Origin: JBQCDV01 sp051960855
GTDB taxonomy: Bacteria; Actinomycetota; Actinomycetes; JAJZTN01
NCBI GenBank assembly: GCA_051960855.1
Contig: JBQCDV010000102.1
Location: 1-7,163 of the forward strand
Reading direction: 5' to 3'
Length of the DNA: 7,163 nucleotides
The notes under the pieces were generated by a model, which was given only the letters and a program-made list of their open reading frames with translations, ran no database searches and was not told the origin of the DNA. Position numbers and translations under genes: made by a program. Shown here in pieces: positions 1-6,445 of this stretch (position 1 is its first letter; the number at the start of each line of letters is the position of its first letter).

Positions 1-238
1 GGGCGTCGAGCAGGCGGCCACGTGGCGCGAGGACGCTCTCCCCTGGCACTGCACCCTGCCCGACCTGATGTTCCCCACGGACAACGCCTGGTTTATCTCC
101 GCTCTGTGGGATGACGACTGGTGGTGCCTGGGCGGCAGCCAGGACCTGGTCGACGCGGTGCTGCGGGAGCCCGCACTCGACGGGCGCGAGGTGCAGCCGG
201 GCGAGGACGCGACGCCGCCCGGGCACGTCGCGCTCTAG
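1..238 (+). CDS. C-terminal part of an unrecognised actinobacterial protein (5' end outside window)
   Basis: An open frame enters at base 2 and ends at TAG 236-238, giving 78 residues with no start codon needed. It is rich in Trp and acidic residues. The segment around DLMFPTDNAWFISALWDDDW followed by GGSQDLVDAVL resembles the C-terminal part of small hypothetical proteins I have seen in actinobacteria (pattern: W/F-P-x-D-x-A-W-F, then an acidic stretch, then V/L-GG-x-x-x-L-V-D-A). I cannot name a domain or function. No membrane segment is visible. The following GNAT gene starts 10 nt downstream and its AGGA ribosome site touches this gene's stop codon, so the two are probably co-transcribed. 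The reading is real rather than a shadow because base choice at third positions is almost always G or C. Confidence 0.7.
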   Translation, partial: GVEQAATWREDALPWHCTLPDLMFPTDNAWFISALWDDDWWCLGGSQDLVDAVLREPALDGREVQPGEDATPPGHVAL

Positions 239-248
239 GACGAGCAGG

Positions 249-803
249 ATGACCAGCGTGACCTTCGCCGAGTTCCAACGACACGACCGCGGCGAGCGCT
301 GGGAAGACATCGTCGTTCGCAGGATGGGACCCGACGACGCCGCCGCGGTCGCCTCGATGTTCTCCGAGCGGGAGGACCGTCCGCTGTCTGACGCGCTGGA
401 GGTGGTCCAGCCGTGGGCTGAGCCCACCGAGCAGCGCCACGTGCTGGTGGCAGAGCACCGCGGCCGTCTGGTCGGCTACGGCAAGTCCCAGTGGCTCGCA
501 CCGCAGGATGAGGGTGGCGACGCACCGGCCGGCTGGTACCTCGCGGGGCTGGTCGTCACCCCCTCCGCGCGGCGCCGCGGCGTGGGCGCGCGGTTGACCG
601 GGGAGCGCATCGAGGCGCTGCGGTCGGTCGCTGACGAGGTCTGGTACTTCGCCAGCTCACGTAACGCCGCGACGATCGCGCTGCATCGGCACTACGGCTT
701 CACGCTCCACGCGCGTGACGTCGTCATCCCGCGCGTCACGTTCGCCGGCGCTCAGGGCCTGCTGTTCCGGCTGGAGCTAGCGGCGGCTGAGCCACCGAGC
801 TGA
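249..803 (+). CDS. GNAT family N-acetyltransferase
   Basis: A 184-aa protein of the GCN5-related N-acetyltransferase fold, which transfers acetyl from acetyl-CoA to an amine; the substrate cannot be told. The acetyl-CoA pyrophosphate loop is visible as RRRGVGARL (residues 108-116), preceded by the beta-4 strand GWYLAGLVVTPSA (95-107). The C-terminal motif NAATIALHRHYGF (139-151) is the usual helix-strand signature after motif A. The protein is near the usual GNAT length, with one domain and no signal peptide or membrane segment, so cytoplasmic. I chose ATG 249 because AGGA at 237-240 is well placed and the conserved region begins shortly after; the frame is open back to 111 but that part overlaps the preceding gene. 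ATG 324 is a possible later start. The 3' end overlaps the opposing sigma-factor gene by 52 bp. Confidence 0.88.
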   Translation: MTSVTFAEFQRHDRGERWEDIVVRRMGPDDAAAVASMFSEREDRPLSDALEVVQPWAEPTEQRHVLVAEHRGRLVGYGKSQWLAPQDEGGDAPAGWYLAGLVVTPSARRRGVGARLTGERIEALRSVADEVWYFASSRNAATIALHRHYGFTLHARDVVIPRVTFAGAQGLLFRLELAAAEPPS

Positions 804-2053
804 TCGCGGCGACGACGGAGGTAGGCGACCTCGGCAGCGTTCCCGGCGAGCCCGATCGCGACGTCGTACGCAGCGCGGGCCTCGTCGCTCCGGCCCAGCC
901 GCCGCAGCAGGTCGGCGCGCGTCACGTGGTACGCGTGGTAGCCGCCGAGCCGATCGCCCAGCCGCTCCACGGTCGCGAGCGCCACGTCCGGCCCGTCGAG
1001 CTCGGCGATCGCGACGGCGCGGTTGAGCGCGACGATCGGTGAAGGGTGGACCGCCGCGAGCTGGTCGTAGAGAGCGACGATCTGGGACCAGTCGGTGTCA
1101 CGCACGTCCCGCGCCGACGTGTGCACGGCGTTGATCGCGGCGAGCAGCTGGTAGCGACCCGGCGCCACCCCCGAGGCCAGCCGCCGGCGGACCAGATGGT
1201 GCCCCTCCTCCACGAGGGCGAGGTCCCACGCCGCCCGGTCCTGCTCCGCAAGGGTCACCAGCTCCCCCGTCCGCGAGACCCGTGCTGCGGCCCGTGACTC
1301 GGTCAGCAGCATGAGCGCGAGCAGCCCGGTGACCTCGCCGTCGTCGGGCAGCAGTGCGTGCAGCAGCCGCGTGAGGCGGATCGCCTCGGCCGTGAGGTCC
1401 CGCCGCACCGGGTCGTGGTCCGGCCCCGAGGCGAGGTAGCCCTCGTTGAACACTAGAAACAGCACCGCGAGCACTCCCGACACCCGCGCCGGCAGGTCGT
1501 CGGCCCCCGGCACCCGATACGGGATGCGGGCGGCCTTGATCTTGGCCTTCGCCCGGGTGATCCGCTGCCCGACCGTCGCCTCGGCGACGAGGAACGCCCG
1601 CGCGATCTCGGGCACCGCCAGACCGCCGACCATGCGGAGAGTCAGCGCGACCCGGGCCTCCATGGCGAGCGCCGGGTGGCAGCAGATGAACAGCAGCCGG
1701 AGCCGCTCGTCCTCGATGGCGCCGACAGGCTCATGCGGCTCGTCATCGACCAGCAACGTCGCCTCCCGGTGCTTGTCGTCGCGCTTGCCCTCTCGACGGA
1801 GTCGGTCGATCGCCTTGCGGGTGGCCGTCGTCGTCAGCCAGCCGCCGAGATTGGGCGGTACCCCGTCAGCCGGCCAGCGCTCGACCGCCATCGCGAAAGC
1901 CTCGGCGGCTGCCTCCTCGGCCACGTCCAGGTCACCGAAGCGCCGGGCGAGCGCAGCGACGACCCGGCCCCACTCCTCGTGGTGAGCACGCGTGATCGCC
2001 GCAGCCGCAGCCGCTCCATCGCCCGCGACCGGGCCGTCGACGCGACCACTCAC
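752..2053 (-). CDS. ECF42-type RNA polymerase sigma factor with long C-terminal (DUF6596/TPR-like) extension
   Basis: A 433-aa sigma-70 family factor of the extracytoplasmic-function type that directs RNA polymerase to a small set of promoters. Region 2 lies at about residues 25-90 (acidic DVAEEAAAEAFAMAVERWP, then GGWLTTTATRKAIDRLRRE). Region 4 is at about 114-175, with the family-typical ERLRLLFICCHPAL (117-130) and the helix-turn-helix PEIARAFLVAEATVGQRITR (148-167). A C-terminal extension of about 250 residues follows, carrying the hallmark FNEGY (202-206) and SPIVALNRAVAIAELDG (338-354) with TPR-like helices. Family knowledge: ECF42 members have this fused extension in place of an anti-sigma factor and sit beside a DGPF/YCII gene, as here. 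Start is GTG 2053, overlapping the upstream YCII stop as GTGA, which suggests translational coupling; GGGGCGG about 8 nt upstream is a weak ribosome site. The last ~14 residues (GGSAAASSSRNSRP) are low complexity and antisense to the GNAT gene. Confidence 0.93.
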   Translation of the reverse strand: MSGRVDGPVAGDGAAAAAAITRAHHEEWGRVVAALARRFGDLDVAEEAAAEAFAMAVERWPADGVPPNLGGWLTTTATRKAIDRLRREGKRDDKHREATLLVDDEPHEPVGAIEDERLRLLFICCHPALAMEARVALTLRMVGGLAVPEIARAFLVAEATVGQRITRAKAKIKAARIPYRVPGADDLPARVSGVLAVLFLVFNEGYLASGPDHDPVRRDLTAEAIRLTRLLHALLPDDGEVTGLLALMLLTESRAAARVSRTGELVTLAEQDRAAWDLALVEEGHHLVRRRLASGVAPGRYQLLAAINAVHTSARDVRDTDWSQIVALYDQLAAVHPSPIVALNRAVAIAELDGPDVALATVERLGDRLGGYHAYHVTRADLLRRLGRSDEARAAYDVAIGLAGNAAEVAYLRRRRDQLGGSAAASSSRNSRP

Positions 2054-2388
2054 TCGCTGGCCGCCCCGAGGAACGGCCGCACCTCCACCCGCCGGTTGCA
2101 GGCCCGCGAGCCCTCCGCGGCGAGCTTGAGTGCCACGTCGAGGTCCGGCGCCTCCAGCACCCAGAAGCCGGCCAGGTACTCCTTGGACTCCACATACGGG
2201 CCGTCCATGACGACCTGCTGCCCACCGCGGTTGTCGATCACCGTCGCCGTCTCCGGGCCACCGAGGCCGCCCGCAAAGACCCAGTGGCCGTCGGCCATCA
2301 GGCGGTCGTTGAACTCGTCGATGGCGGCCATCTCGTCCGTGGTCGCGAGGTCGGTCGAGTCGTGCAGGACTGACACGAGGTACTGCAT
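2050..2388 (-). CDS. YCII-related / DGPF domain protein, partner of the ECF42 sigma factor
   Basis: A 112-aa single-domain protein of the YCII (DGPF) superfamily. It begins MQYLVSVLHD, has GHWVFAGGL (34-42), the signature DGPY (62-65, a variant of DGPF), then ESKEYLAGFWVLEAPDLDVAL (67-87) and the closing beta strand VEVRPF (101-106). These are the landmarks of the small DGPF proteins encoded next to ECF42 sigma genes. The biochemical role of the family is not established; some YCII relatives have His/Asp pairs suggesting enzymatic or ligand-binding roles, and this one may sense or respond to the signal relayed by the sigma factor (inference). ATG 2388 is chosen because AGGGAG stands 5 nt upstream and the domain begins at once; the longer open frame upstream is antisense to pmt. 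It is the first gene of a two-gene unit with the sigma factor (4-nt overlap). Confidence 0.92.
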   Translation of the reverse strand: MQYLVSVLHDSTDLATTDEMAAIDEFNDRLMADGHWVFAGGLGGPETATVIDNRGGQQVVMDGPYVESKEYLAGFWVLEAPDLDVALKLAAEGSRACNRRVEVRPFLGAASE

Positions 2389-2393
2389 GGGAA

Positions 2394-2399
2394 CTCCCT
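2394..2399 (-). promoter_or_regulatory. Ribosome binding site of the YCII gene
   Basis: On the minus strand AGGGAG lies 5 nt before ATG 2388. It decides the start, because the same frame stays open far upstream. Confidence 0.75.
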
Positions 2400-2441
2400 G
2401 CGGTCTCGGGCCACCCCCGGTGGGCGGCCTCACATCCCTAC

Positions 2442-2468
2442 GACGACGAGCCCTGCCCCGATCCGACA
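2442..2468 (-). promoter_or_regulatory. Candidate ECF-type promoter for the YCII-sigma unit
   Basis: The minus strand reads TGTCGG (2468-2463), a 17-nt spacer, then CGTC (2445-2442), about 54 nt before the YCII start codon. An overlapping CGTC also occurs at 2448-2445, which would give a 14-nt spacer. A CGTC-type -10 element is common for ECF sigma factors, and the -35 reported for ECF42 promoters is, as I recall, TGTCGA, so this differs at one base. The likely role is self-activation of the YCII-sigma unit. This is a motif match by eye, not a scored hit. Confidence 0.5.
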
Positions 2469-2533
2469 CCCGCGCGGCCACGATTGTCACGGACTTCCCG
2501 CAGTTCCACCTGCCTCCAGCGGCGACACCTACG

Positions 2534-4138
2534 ATGGCCGCCGTGAGCACCACCCTGTCCGCCACCACTGGGCAGCGCGTCGAGCAGCCGGGCGGACAGC
2601 CTCCCGAGGCCGACAGCAGCATCCGCGGACGGGGCGCCGAGGTCGGGCGCCGTTCGTGGATCATCGCCCAACGGCTCACCACGCGCTTGCCCTCCGACCG
2701 CGCCCTGGGCTGGATCCTCCCCATCGCGATCGCGGTGATCGGCGGCATCCTGCGCTTCTGGCGGCTGTCGGTGCCAGGCACCTACGTCTTCGACGAGACG
2801 TACTACGCACGCGAGGCGTGGCGGCTGCTCAACTACGGCGTCGAGTACCAGGTCGAGCAGGGCACACCCGAGTACGTCGTGCACCCGCCGGTCGGCAAAT
2901 GGGTCATCGGGATCGGCGAGTGGATCTTCGGAAACGACTCCTTCGGCTGGCGCTTCTCGGTGGCCGTCATCGGCACGATCAGCATCGTGCTCATCGGGCG
3001 GATCGCCCGTCGGCTGTTCGGCTCGACCCTGCTGGGGGCGGTCGCCTCGATCCTGCTGTGCGTCGACGGGCTCGCCTTCGTGCACTCCCGAACGGCGCTG
3101 CTGGACCCCATCCTCGCGTTCTTCGCCTTGTGCGCCTTCGGCTGTCTGCTCCTCGACCGCGACCGTTCCCGTGCCAAGCTGGCGCGGCTGGTGGCCGGCC
3201 GGGAGCGGGCGCGCTTCGGCCCGGGGCTCGGGCTGCGTCCCTACCGTCTGGCGGCGGGGGTCTTCCTCGGCCTGACGTGTGGCTGCAAGTGGAGCGGCCT
3301 GTGGTTTGTGGCGGCCTTCGGGCTGCTGTCGTTCTTCTGGGACGCGGGCGCCCGCAAGGCGTCGGGGGTCAGCCGGCCGTATGCCGCCGCCCTGCTGCGC
3401 GACGCGCTTCCGGCGTTCGCCTCGCTCGTCCTCGTCGCCTTCGCGGTCTACCTCGCCGGCTGGACCGGGTGGTTCCTCAGCGACGCCAAGCATGCCTACT
3501 TCCGGGACTGGGCCGCGCAGAACGACGCGGCGTGGCCGATCCCCGGCGGTCAGGCGCTGGCCAGCCTGTGGCACTACCACGTGGAGGCGTACAACTTCCA
3601 CATCCACCTGCACGACCCGCACCCCTACCGCTCCAACCCGTGGAACTGGCTCATCCTGGGGCGGCCGGTGTCCTACTACTACCAGTCGCCGCACCTGGGT
3701 CAGTCCGGCTGCACCGTGCAGGACTGCTCGCAGGCGATCCTCGCGCTCGGCAACCCGGTCATCTGGTGGGGGTCGATCCTCGCCATCCCGGTGGTCGCCG
3801 GGCTCTGGCTGGGGCGTCGCGACTGGCGCGCGGGCGCGGTCCTCGCTGGCCTGGTCGCCGGCTACCTGCCGTGGTTCCAGTGGCAGGCGCGCACGATCTA
3901 CTACTTCTACGCGCTGGCCTTCCTGCCCTACCTCGTGCTGTCGGTGACGATGGTGCTGGGCATGGTGATCGGGCCGCGGGACGCCTCGGCGCGGCGGCGG
4001 ACGTGGGGCGCGGCCATCGCTGGGACCTACGTGCTGCTCGCGATCGTCACCTTCTGGTGGTTCTTCCCGATCTACACCGCCGAGGTGATCCCCTACCACC
4101 AGTGGCAGCTGCGGATGTGGCTGCCGAGCTGGGTGTAG
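2534..4138 (+). CDS. pmt: Dolichyl/polyprenyl-phosphate-mannose--protein O-mannosyltransferase (GT39)
   Basis: A 534-aa polytopic membrane enzyme that transfers mannose from polyprenyl-phosphate mannose to Ser/Thr of proteins during export, on the outer face of the membrane. About ten or eleven hydrophobic segments are seen, roughly at 57-77, 140-158, 163-181, 192-207, 239-268, 290-312, 408-427, 431-449, 454-478 and 490-512. Family landmarks: FDETYYAREA (86-95) with the catalytic-site acidic pair D87-E88, HPPVGKW (117-123), HSRTALLD (184-191), CKWSG (251-255), NPWNWLILGRPVSYYY (368-383), and the C-terminal IPYHQWQLRMWLPSW (519-533). Length and motifs match the actinobacterial Pmt represented by M. 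tuberculosis Rv1002c. C393 and C398 in an extracellular loop may form a disulfide. The first ~55 residues are hydrophilic and cytosolic. Start ATG 2534 or GTG 2543 cannot be separated; neither has a good ribosome site. The frame is open back to 1676, but that part is antisense to the sigma and YCII genes. Confidence 0.95.
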   Translation: MAAVSTTLSATTGQRVEQPGGQPPEADSSIRGRGAEVGRRSWIIAQRLTTRLPSDRALGWILPIAIAVIGGILRFWRLSVPGTYVFDETYYAREAWRLLNYGVEYQVEQGTPEYVVHPPVGKWVIGIGEWIFGNDSFGWRFSVAVIGTISIVLIGRIARRLFGSTLLGAVASILLCVDGLAFVHSRTALLDPILAFFALCAFGCLLLDRDRSRAKLARLVAGRERARFGPGLGLRPYRLAAGVFLGLTCGCKWSGLWFVAAFGLLSFFWDAGARKASGVSRPYAAALLRDALPAFASLVLVAFAVYLAGWTGWFLSDAKHAYFRDWAAQNDAAWPIPGGQALASLWHYHVEAYNFHIHLHDPHPYRSNPWNWLILGRPVSYYYQSPHLGQSGCTVQDCSQAILALGNPVIWWGSILAIPVVAGLWLGRRDWRAGAVLAGLVAGYLPWFQWQARTIYYFYALAFLPYLVLSVTMVLGMVIGPRDASARRRTWGAAIAGTYVLLAIVTFWWFFPIYTAEVIPYHQWQLRMWLPSWV

Positions 4139-4188
4139 CTCGAGTTCGGTGTAGCTCGAGTTCGGTGTAGCTCGAGCTGGGTGCCGCT
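4125..4188. repeat. Four tandem 16-bp repeats spanning the pmt stop and the convergent gap
   Basis: Units are 4125-4140 (cgagctgggtgtagct), 4141-4156 and 4157-4172 (both cgagttcggtgtagct) and 4173-4188 (cgagctgggtgccgct). Units 2 and 3 are identical; units 1 and 4 share a ctgg variant in place of ttcg. Unit 1 contains the last codons and TAG of pmt; unit 4 ends inside the stop codon of the opposing phosphatase gene (4187-4189). Since 16 is not a multiple of 3, the TAGs at 4136, 4152 and 4168 fall in the three different frames. Confidence 0.9.
4153..4178. terminator. Possible hairpin in the convergent gap (weak terminator candidate)
   Basis: agctcgag (4153-4160) is complementary to ctcgagct (4171-4178), giving an 8-bp stem with a 10-nt loop; alternative shorter pairings with the other units exist (for example cgagct 4125-4130 with agctcg 4137-4142). 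It lies between two convergent genes, where a bidirectional terminator is expected. There is no T tract on either side, so a canonical intrinsic terminator is not shown. Confidence 0.3.
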
Positions 4189-6367
4189 AGGGACGGAGCC
4201 GCGTCGCCCGGAACTCCGCCCAGGTCACCTTGCCGTCGGGCACCATGCGCGTGCCCCAGGACGAGGCGAGCTCCCCGACCAGCGCGAGGCCACGACCGCT
4301 CTCCTCATCGGGCGTCGCGTCCCGCCGGCGTGGCAGCCGGCCGCCCTCGTCGTGCACCTCGACGACGACCGCCTGCGGCGTCGCCCAGCACTCCATGAGG
4401 ACAGACCCCGCGCCATGCCGGATCGCGTTGGTGACGAGCTCCGACACGACAAGCTGCACGGCTTCGAGGTCCACCGGCTGCCGTCCGTCGGCAACCCACG
4501 CGGTCCGGCCGGCAGAGACGACCTGCGCGGCGAGAGTGCGCGCGTCCCGGACGTGCGTGACGCCAAGCACCTCGAGCCGGCGCACCACGAGAGGACGGGC
4601 GGAGTCGCGGGGCCGGACGAGCAGCAGTGCGACGTCGTCGCCGGCACCCCCCTCGGTGAGCTCGCTGACGATCCCGTCGGCCAGCTGCTGCAGGTCCACG
4701 GTCCCGGTCTCGCCGAGCTCCTTGACCTGCCGCTCGAGCGCGTCGGCGAGCCGGTCGATGCCGTGCTCGATGGAGTACTCCCGACGCTCCACGAGACCGT
4801 CGGTGTAGAGCGCGAGGGTGGCGCCCGGGGGCAGCGGCGCGACGGACTCCTCCGGCCGGTCCGCGCCCAGGCCGAGCGGGGCCACCACCGGCGGCGAGAG
4901 CTGCTCCACCTTGCCGTCGGCGGACACGACCAGCGGCGGCAGGTGACCGGCGTTGACCAGGCGCAGCTGCTCGTTGCGCGGCTCCCAGATGGCGAACGCC
5001 GCGGTCGCGAAGTGCACGGGCACGACCCCCGACGGCTCGGCCTCCAGCGCCGACAGGCCAGGAGCCAGCGACTGGGTCAGCTCGTCGAGCACCCCTACGG
5101 TGTCGCCGACGGGGACCTCCGCGCGCAGCGCGGTGCGAAACGCCGTGCGCAGCTGGCCCATGACGGCCGCCGCGCGCACTCCACGACCCATCACGTCGCC
5201 CACCACGAACGCCGCCCGACCGGCGCCCAGCTCGACGACGTCGTACCAGTCGCCGCCGATCTCCACTCCGGCCGCGCCCGCGTCGTAGCGCACACCGACG
5301 TCGACGCCCGGGATGGGCGGGAGCACCGCAGGCAGCAGAGAGCGCTGCAGGGTGAGCGCTGCGCGGCGCTGCTCGGCGTAGGCGGCGGACTGCGCCAGCG
5401 GTCCGGCGACCCGCGAGACGACGTCGACGACGAACAGGACGTCCTCCCGCGCATACGCGGGCCGGCCCTTGGTCGCGAGCAGCGTGAGCGCGCCGAGGGT
5501 CGTGCCGCCGGCGCGCAGCGGCACGATGAGCAGGCTGTGCGGCTCCCACTGCTCGAGGGTGTCCCGGTCGTCGGGGTCCCAGTGGGCGGCGAGGTCGGCG
5601 GCCGACGTCTCCCGCAGCACCGGCCGCTCCCCCTCCAGCGCCTCGAGCACCGGGTTGTCCCACCGCGGCTGAGGTGGCGCGCCGTGGCGTGACTGCTCGA
5701 TCAGCTCGTCCAGGTGCTGCGTCTGCAAGCGGGGGGCGATGGAGACGGCAGCCGTCGTCACGATGCCCTGCGGCACCCGGTCGTCCGGGCCACCAGCAGC
5801 CGAGCGGACCGCCCGCAAGGCCGCGGGGTCGGCGAGGTTCGCGACGACGACATCACCGAGGTGGCGCGCCAGCGCATCGGTCAGGTGCTGCAGGGCCTCG
5901 TCCAGCCCGGGAGACTCACCGACGGCGGTGGTGAGGTCGGCGAGCAGTGAGAGCCGACCGTGAGCGTCGCGCAGCCGGTGCACCGCCGTGCGGTCGATGA
6001 CCACCACGGAGACGCCCTGGACCTCGCCGGTCGCCTCGTCATGGATGGGGGCATAGGTGGAGTCGAAGACGCCCTCGAGCCGGCGGCCCTCCAAGTCCCA
6101 CCACACCGCGAGGTCACGGCGGTCCAGCGGTTGCCCCGACGCGCAGACCGTGTCCAGGCTGCGGCCGATCCCCTGCTCAGCGAACTCCGGGAAGGCGGTT
6201 GAGACCGACTGCCCCAGCACCCGGGACCCGAAGGTCGCGTCGAGGGCGTCATTCGTGAACGCCAGCCGGAAGCCCGGCCCGACGAACATGGCAGCCGGCA
6301 GCCGCATGACGGCGAGCTGGTCGGCGAGCAGACGCCACTGGCGAGGCATGCCCTCCCACGCTGGCAC
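4187..6367 (-). CDS. PAS-GAF-PP2C (SpoIIE)-HATPase multidomain sensor phosphatase/anti-sigma-type kinase
   Basis: A 726-aa soluble protein combining four parts. A PAS sensor domain spans about 18-127; a GAF-like domain about 137-330, ending in a helix with AEQRRAALTLQRSLLP (331-346) that leads into the phosphatase. The SpoIIE/RsbU-type PP2C domain is about 350-586, with metal-site motifs GGDWYD (371-376), GDVMGRG (390-396), YTDGLVE (521-527) and GDDVALL (576-582). An RsbW-like HATPase follows at about 595-720, with N box LVVSELVTNAIRHG (639-652; E643, N647), G1 box DEGG (673-676) and GRGLALV (691-697). By family knowledge the phosphatase dephosphorylates STAS-domain anti-sigma antagonists and the HATPase phosphorylates them; signals bound by PAS and GAF would set the balance. 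All key residues are present. I chose GTG 6367 because GAGGAGGAG stands just upstream; the frame is open to 6442 but lacks conserved residues. No STAS or sigma partner gene is adjacent. Confidence 0.93.
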   Translation of the reverse strand: MPAWEGMPRQWRLLADQLAVMRLPAAMFVGPGFRLAFTNDALDATFGSRVLGQSVSTAFPEFAEQGIGRSLDTVCASGQPLDRRDLAVWWDLEGRRLEGVFDSTYAPIHDEATGEVQGVSVVVIDRTAVHRLRDAHGRLSLLADLTTAVGESPGLDEALQHLTDALARHLGDVVVANLADPAALRAVRSAAGGPDDRVPQGIVTTAAVSIAPRLQTQHLDELIEQSRHGAPPQPRWDNPVLEALEGERPVLRETSAADLAAHWDPDDRDTLEQWEPHSLLIVPLRAGGTTLGALTLLATKGRPAYAREDVLFVVDVVSRVAGPLAQSAAYAEQRRAALTLQRSLLPAVLPPIPGVDVGVRYDAGAAGVEIGGDWYDVVELGAGRAAFVVGDVMGRGVRAAAVMGQLRTAFRTALRAEVPVGDTVGVLDELTQSLAPGLSALEAEPSGVVPVHFATAAFAIWEPRNEQLRLVNAGHLPPLVVSADGKVEQLSPPVVAPLGLGADRPEESVAPLPPGATLALYTDGLVERREYSIEHGIDRLADALERQVKELGETGTVDLQQLADGIVSELTEGGAGDDVALLLVRPRDSARPLVVRRLEVLGVTHVRDARTLAAQVVSAGRTAWVADGRQPVDLEAVQLVVSELVTNAIRHGAGSVLMECWATPQAVVVEVHDEGGRLPRRRDATPDEESGRGLALVGELASSWGTRMVPDGKVTWAEFRATRLRP

Positions 6368-6373
6368 TGCTCG

Positions 6374-6382
6374 CTCCTCCTC
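6374..6382 (-). promoter_or_regulatory. Strong ribosome binding site of the PAS-GAF-PP2C gene
   Basis: The minus strand reads GAGGAGGAG followed by 6 nt and GTG 6367. It supports this GTG over the upstream in-frame ATG at 6442 and over the internal ATG seven codons in. Confidence 0.75.
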
Positions 6383-6403
6383 AGGGCTCGGTCGCGTCCG
6401 CAC

Positions 6404-6434
6404 GCGTCTCCTGGACGAGCACTGCGGAGGACGC
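6404..6434 (-). other. Possible leader hairpin upstream of the PAS-GAF-PP2C gene
   Basis: gcgtctcc (6404-6411) pairs with ggaggacgc (6426-6434) with one bulged base, giving 8 base pairs around a 14-nt loop. It would lie in the leader of the phosphatase mRNA, about 20 nt before its ribosome site. In GC-rich DNA such stems arise by chance, so a role is only a suggestion. Confidence 0.2.
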
Positions 6435-6445
6435 ACGCACAACTG

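Noticed and set aside
1676..2533. Upstream extension of the pmt frame to give an 820-aa protein
   Set aside because: The extra 286 codons are antisense to the YCII and sigma genes and show no protein features; Pmt proteins of this group are about 500-530 residues.
2484..2533. A housekeeping-type promoter for pmt (TTGTCA at 2484-2489)
   Set aside because: No acceptable -10 element follows at 16-18 nt, so the pmt promoter stays unassigned.
2438..4099. A 553-codon open frame on the minus strand opposite pmt
   Set aside because: It is rich in Arg, Gly, Pro, Asp and Glu with no recognisable domain, and lies wholly antisense to a clear pmt. It is the usual shadow of G/C-biased third positions.
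2656..4170. A 504-codon plus-strand frame overlapping pmt in another frame
   Set aside because: Arg/Leu/Pro-rich shadow translation; the pmt frame carries all conserved motifs.
4125..4188. CRISPR array or cloning-vector junction (three CTCGAG sites)
   Set aside because: The units are contiguous with no spacers, and both flanks are native coding sequence of the same composition, so neither reading fits.
4181..5692. A 503-codon open frame on the plus strand opposite the PP2C gene
   Set aside because: Composition is Arg/His/Asp-rich and repetitive, no domain is visible, and the opposite strand encodes a well-defined multidomain protein.
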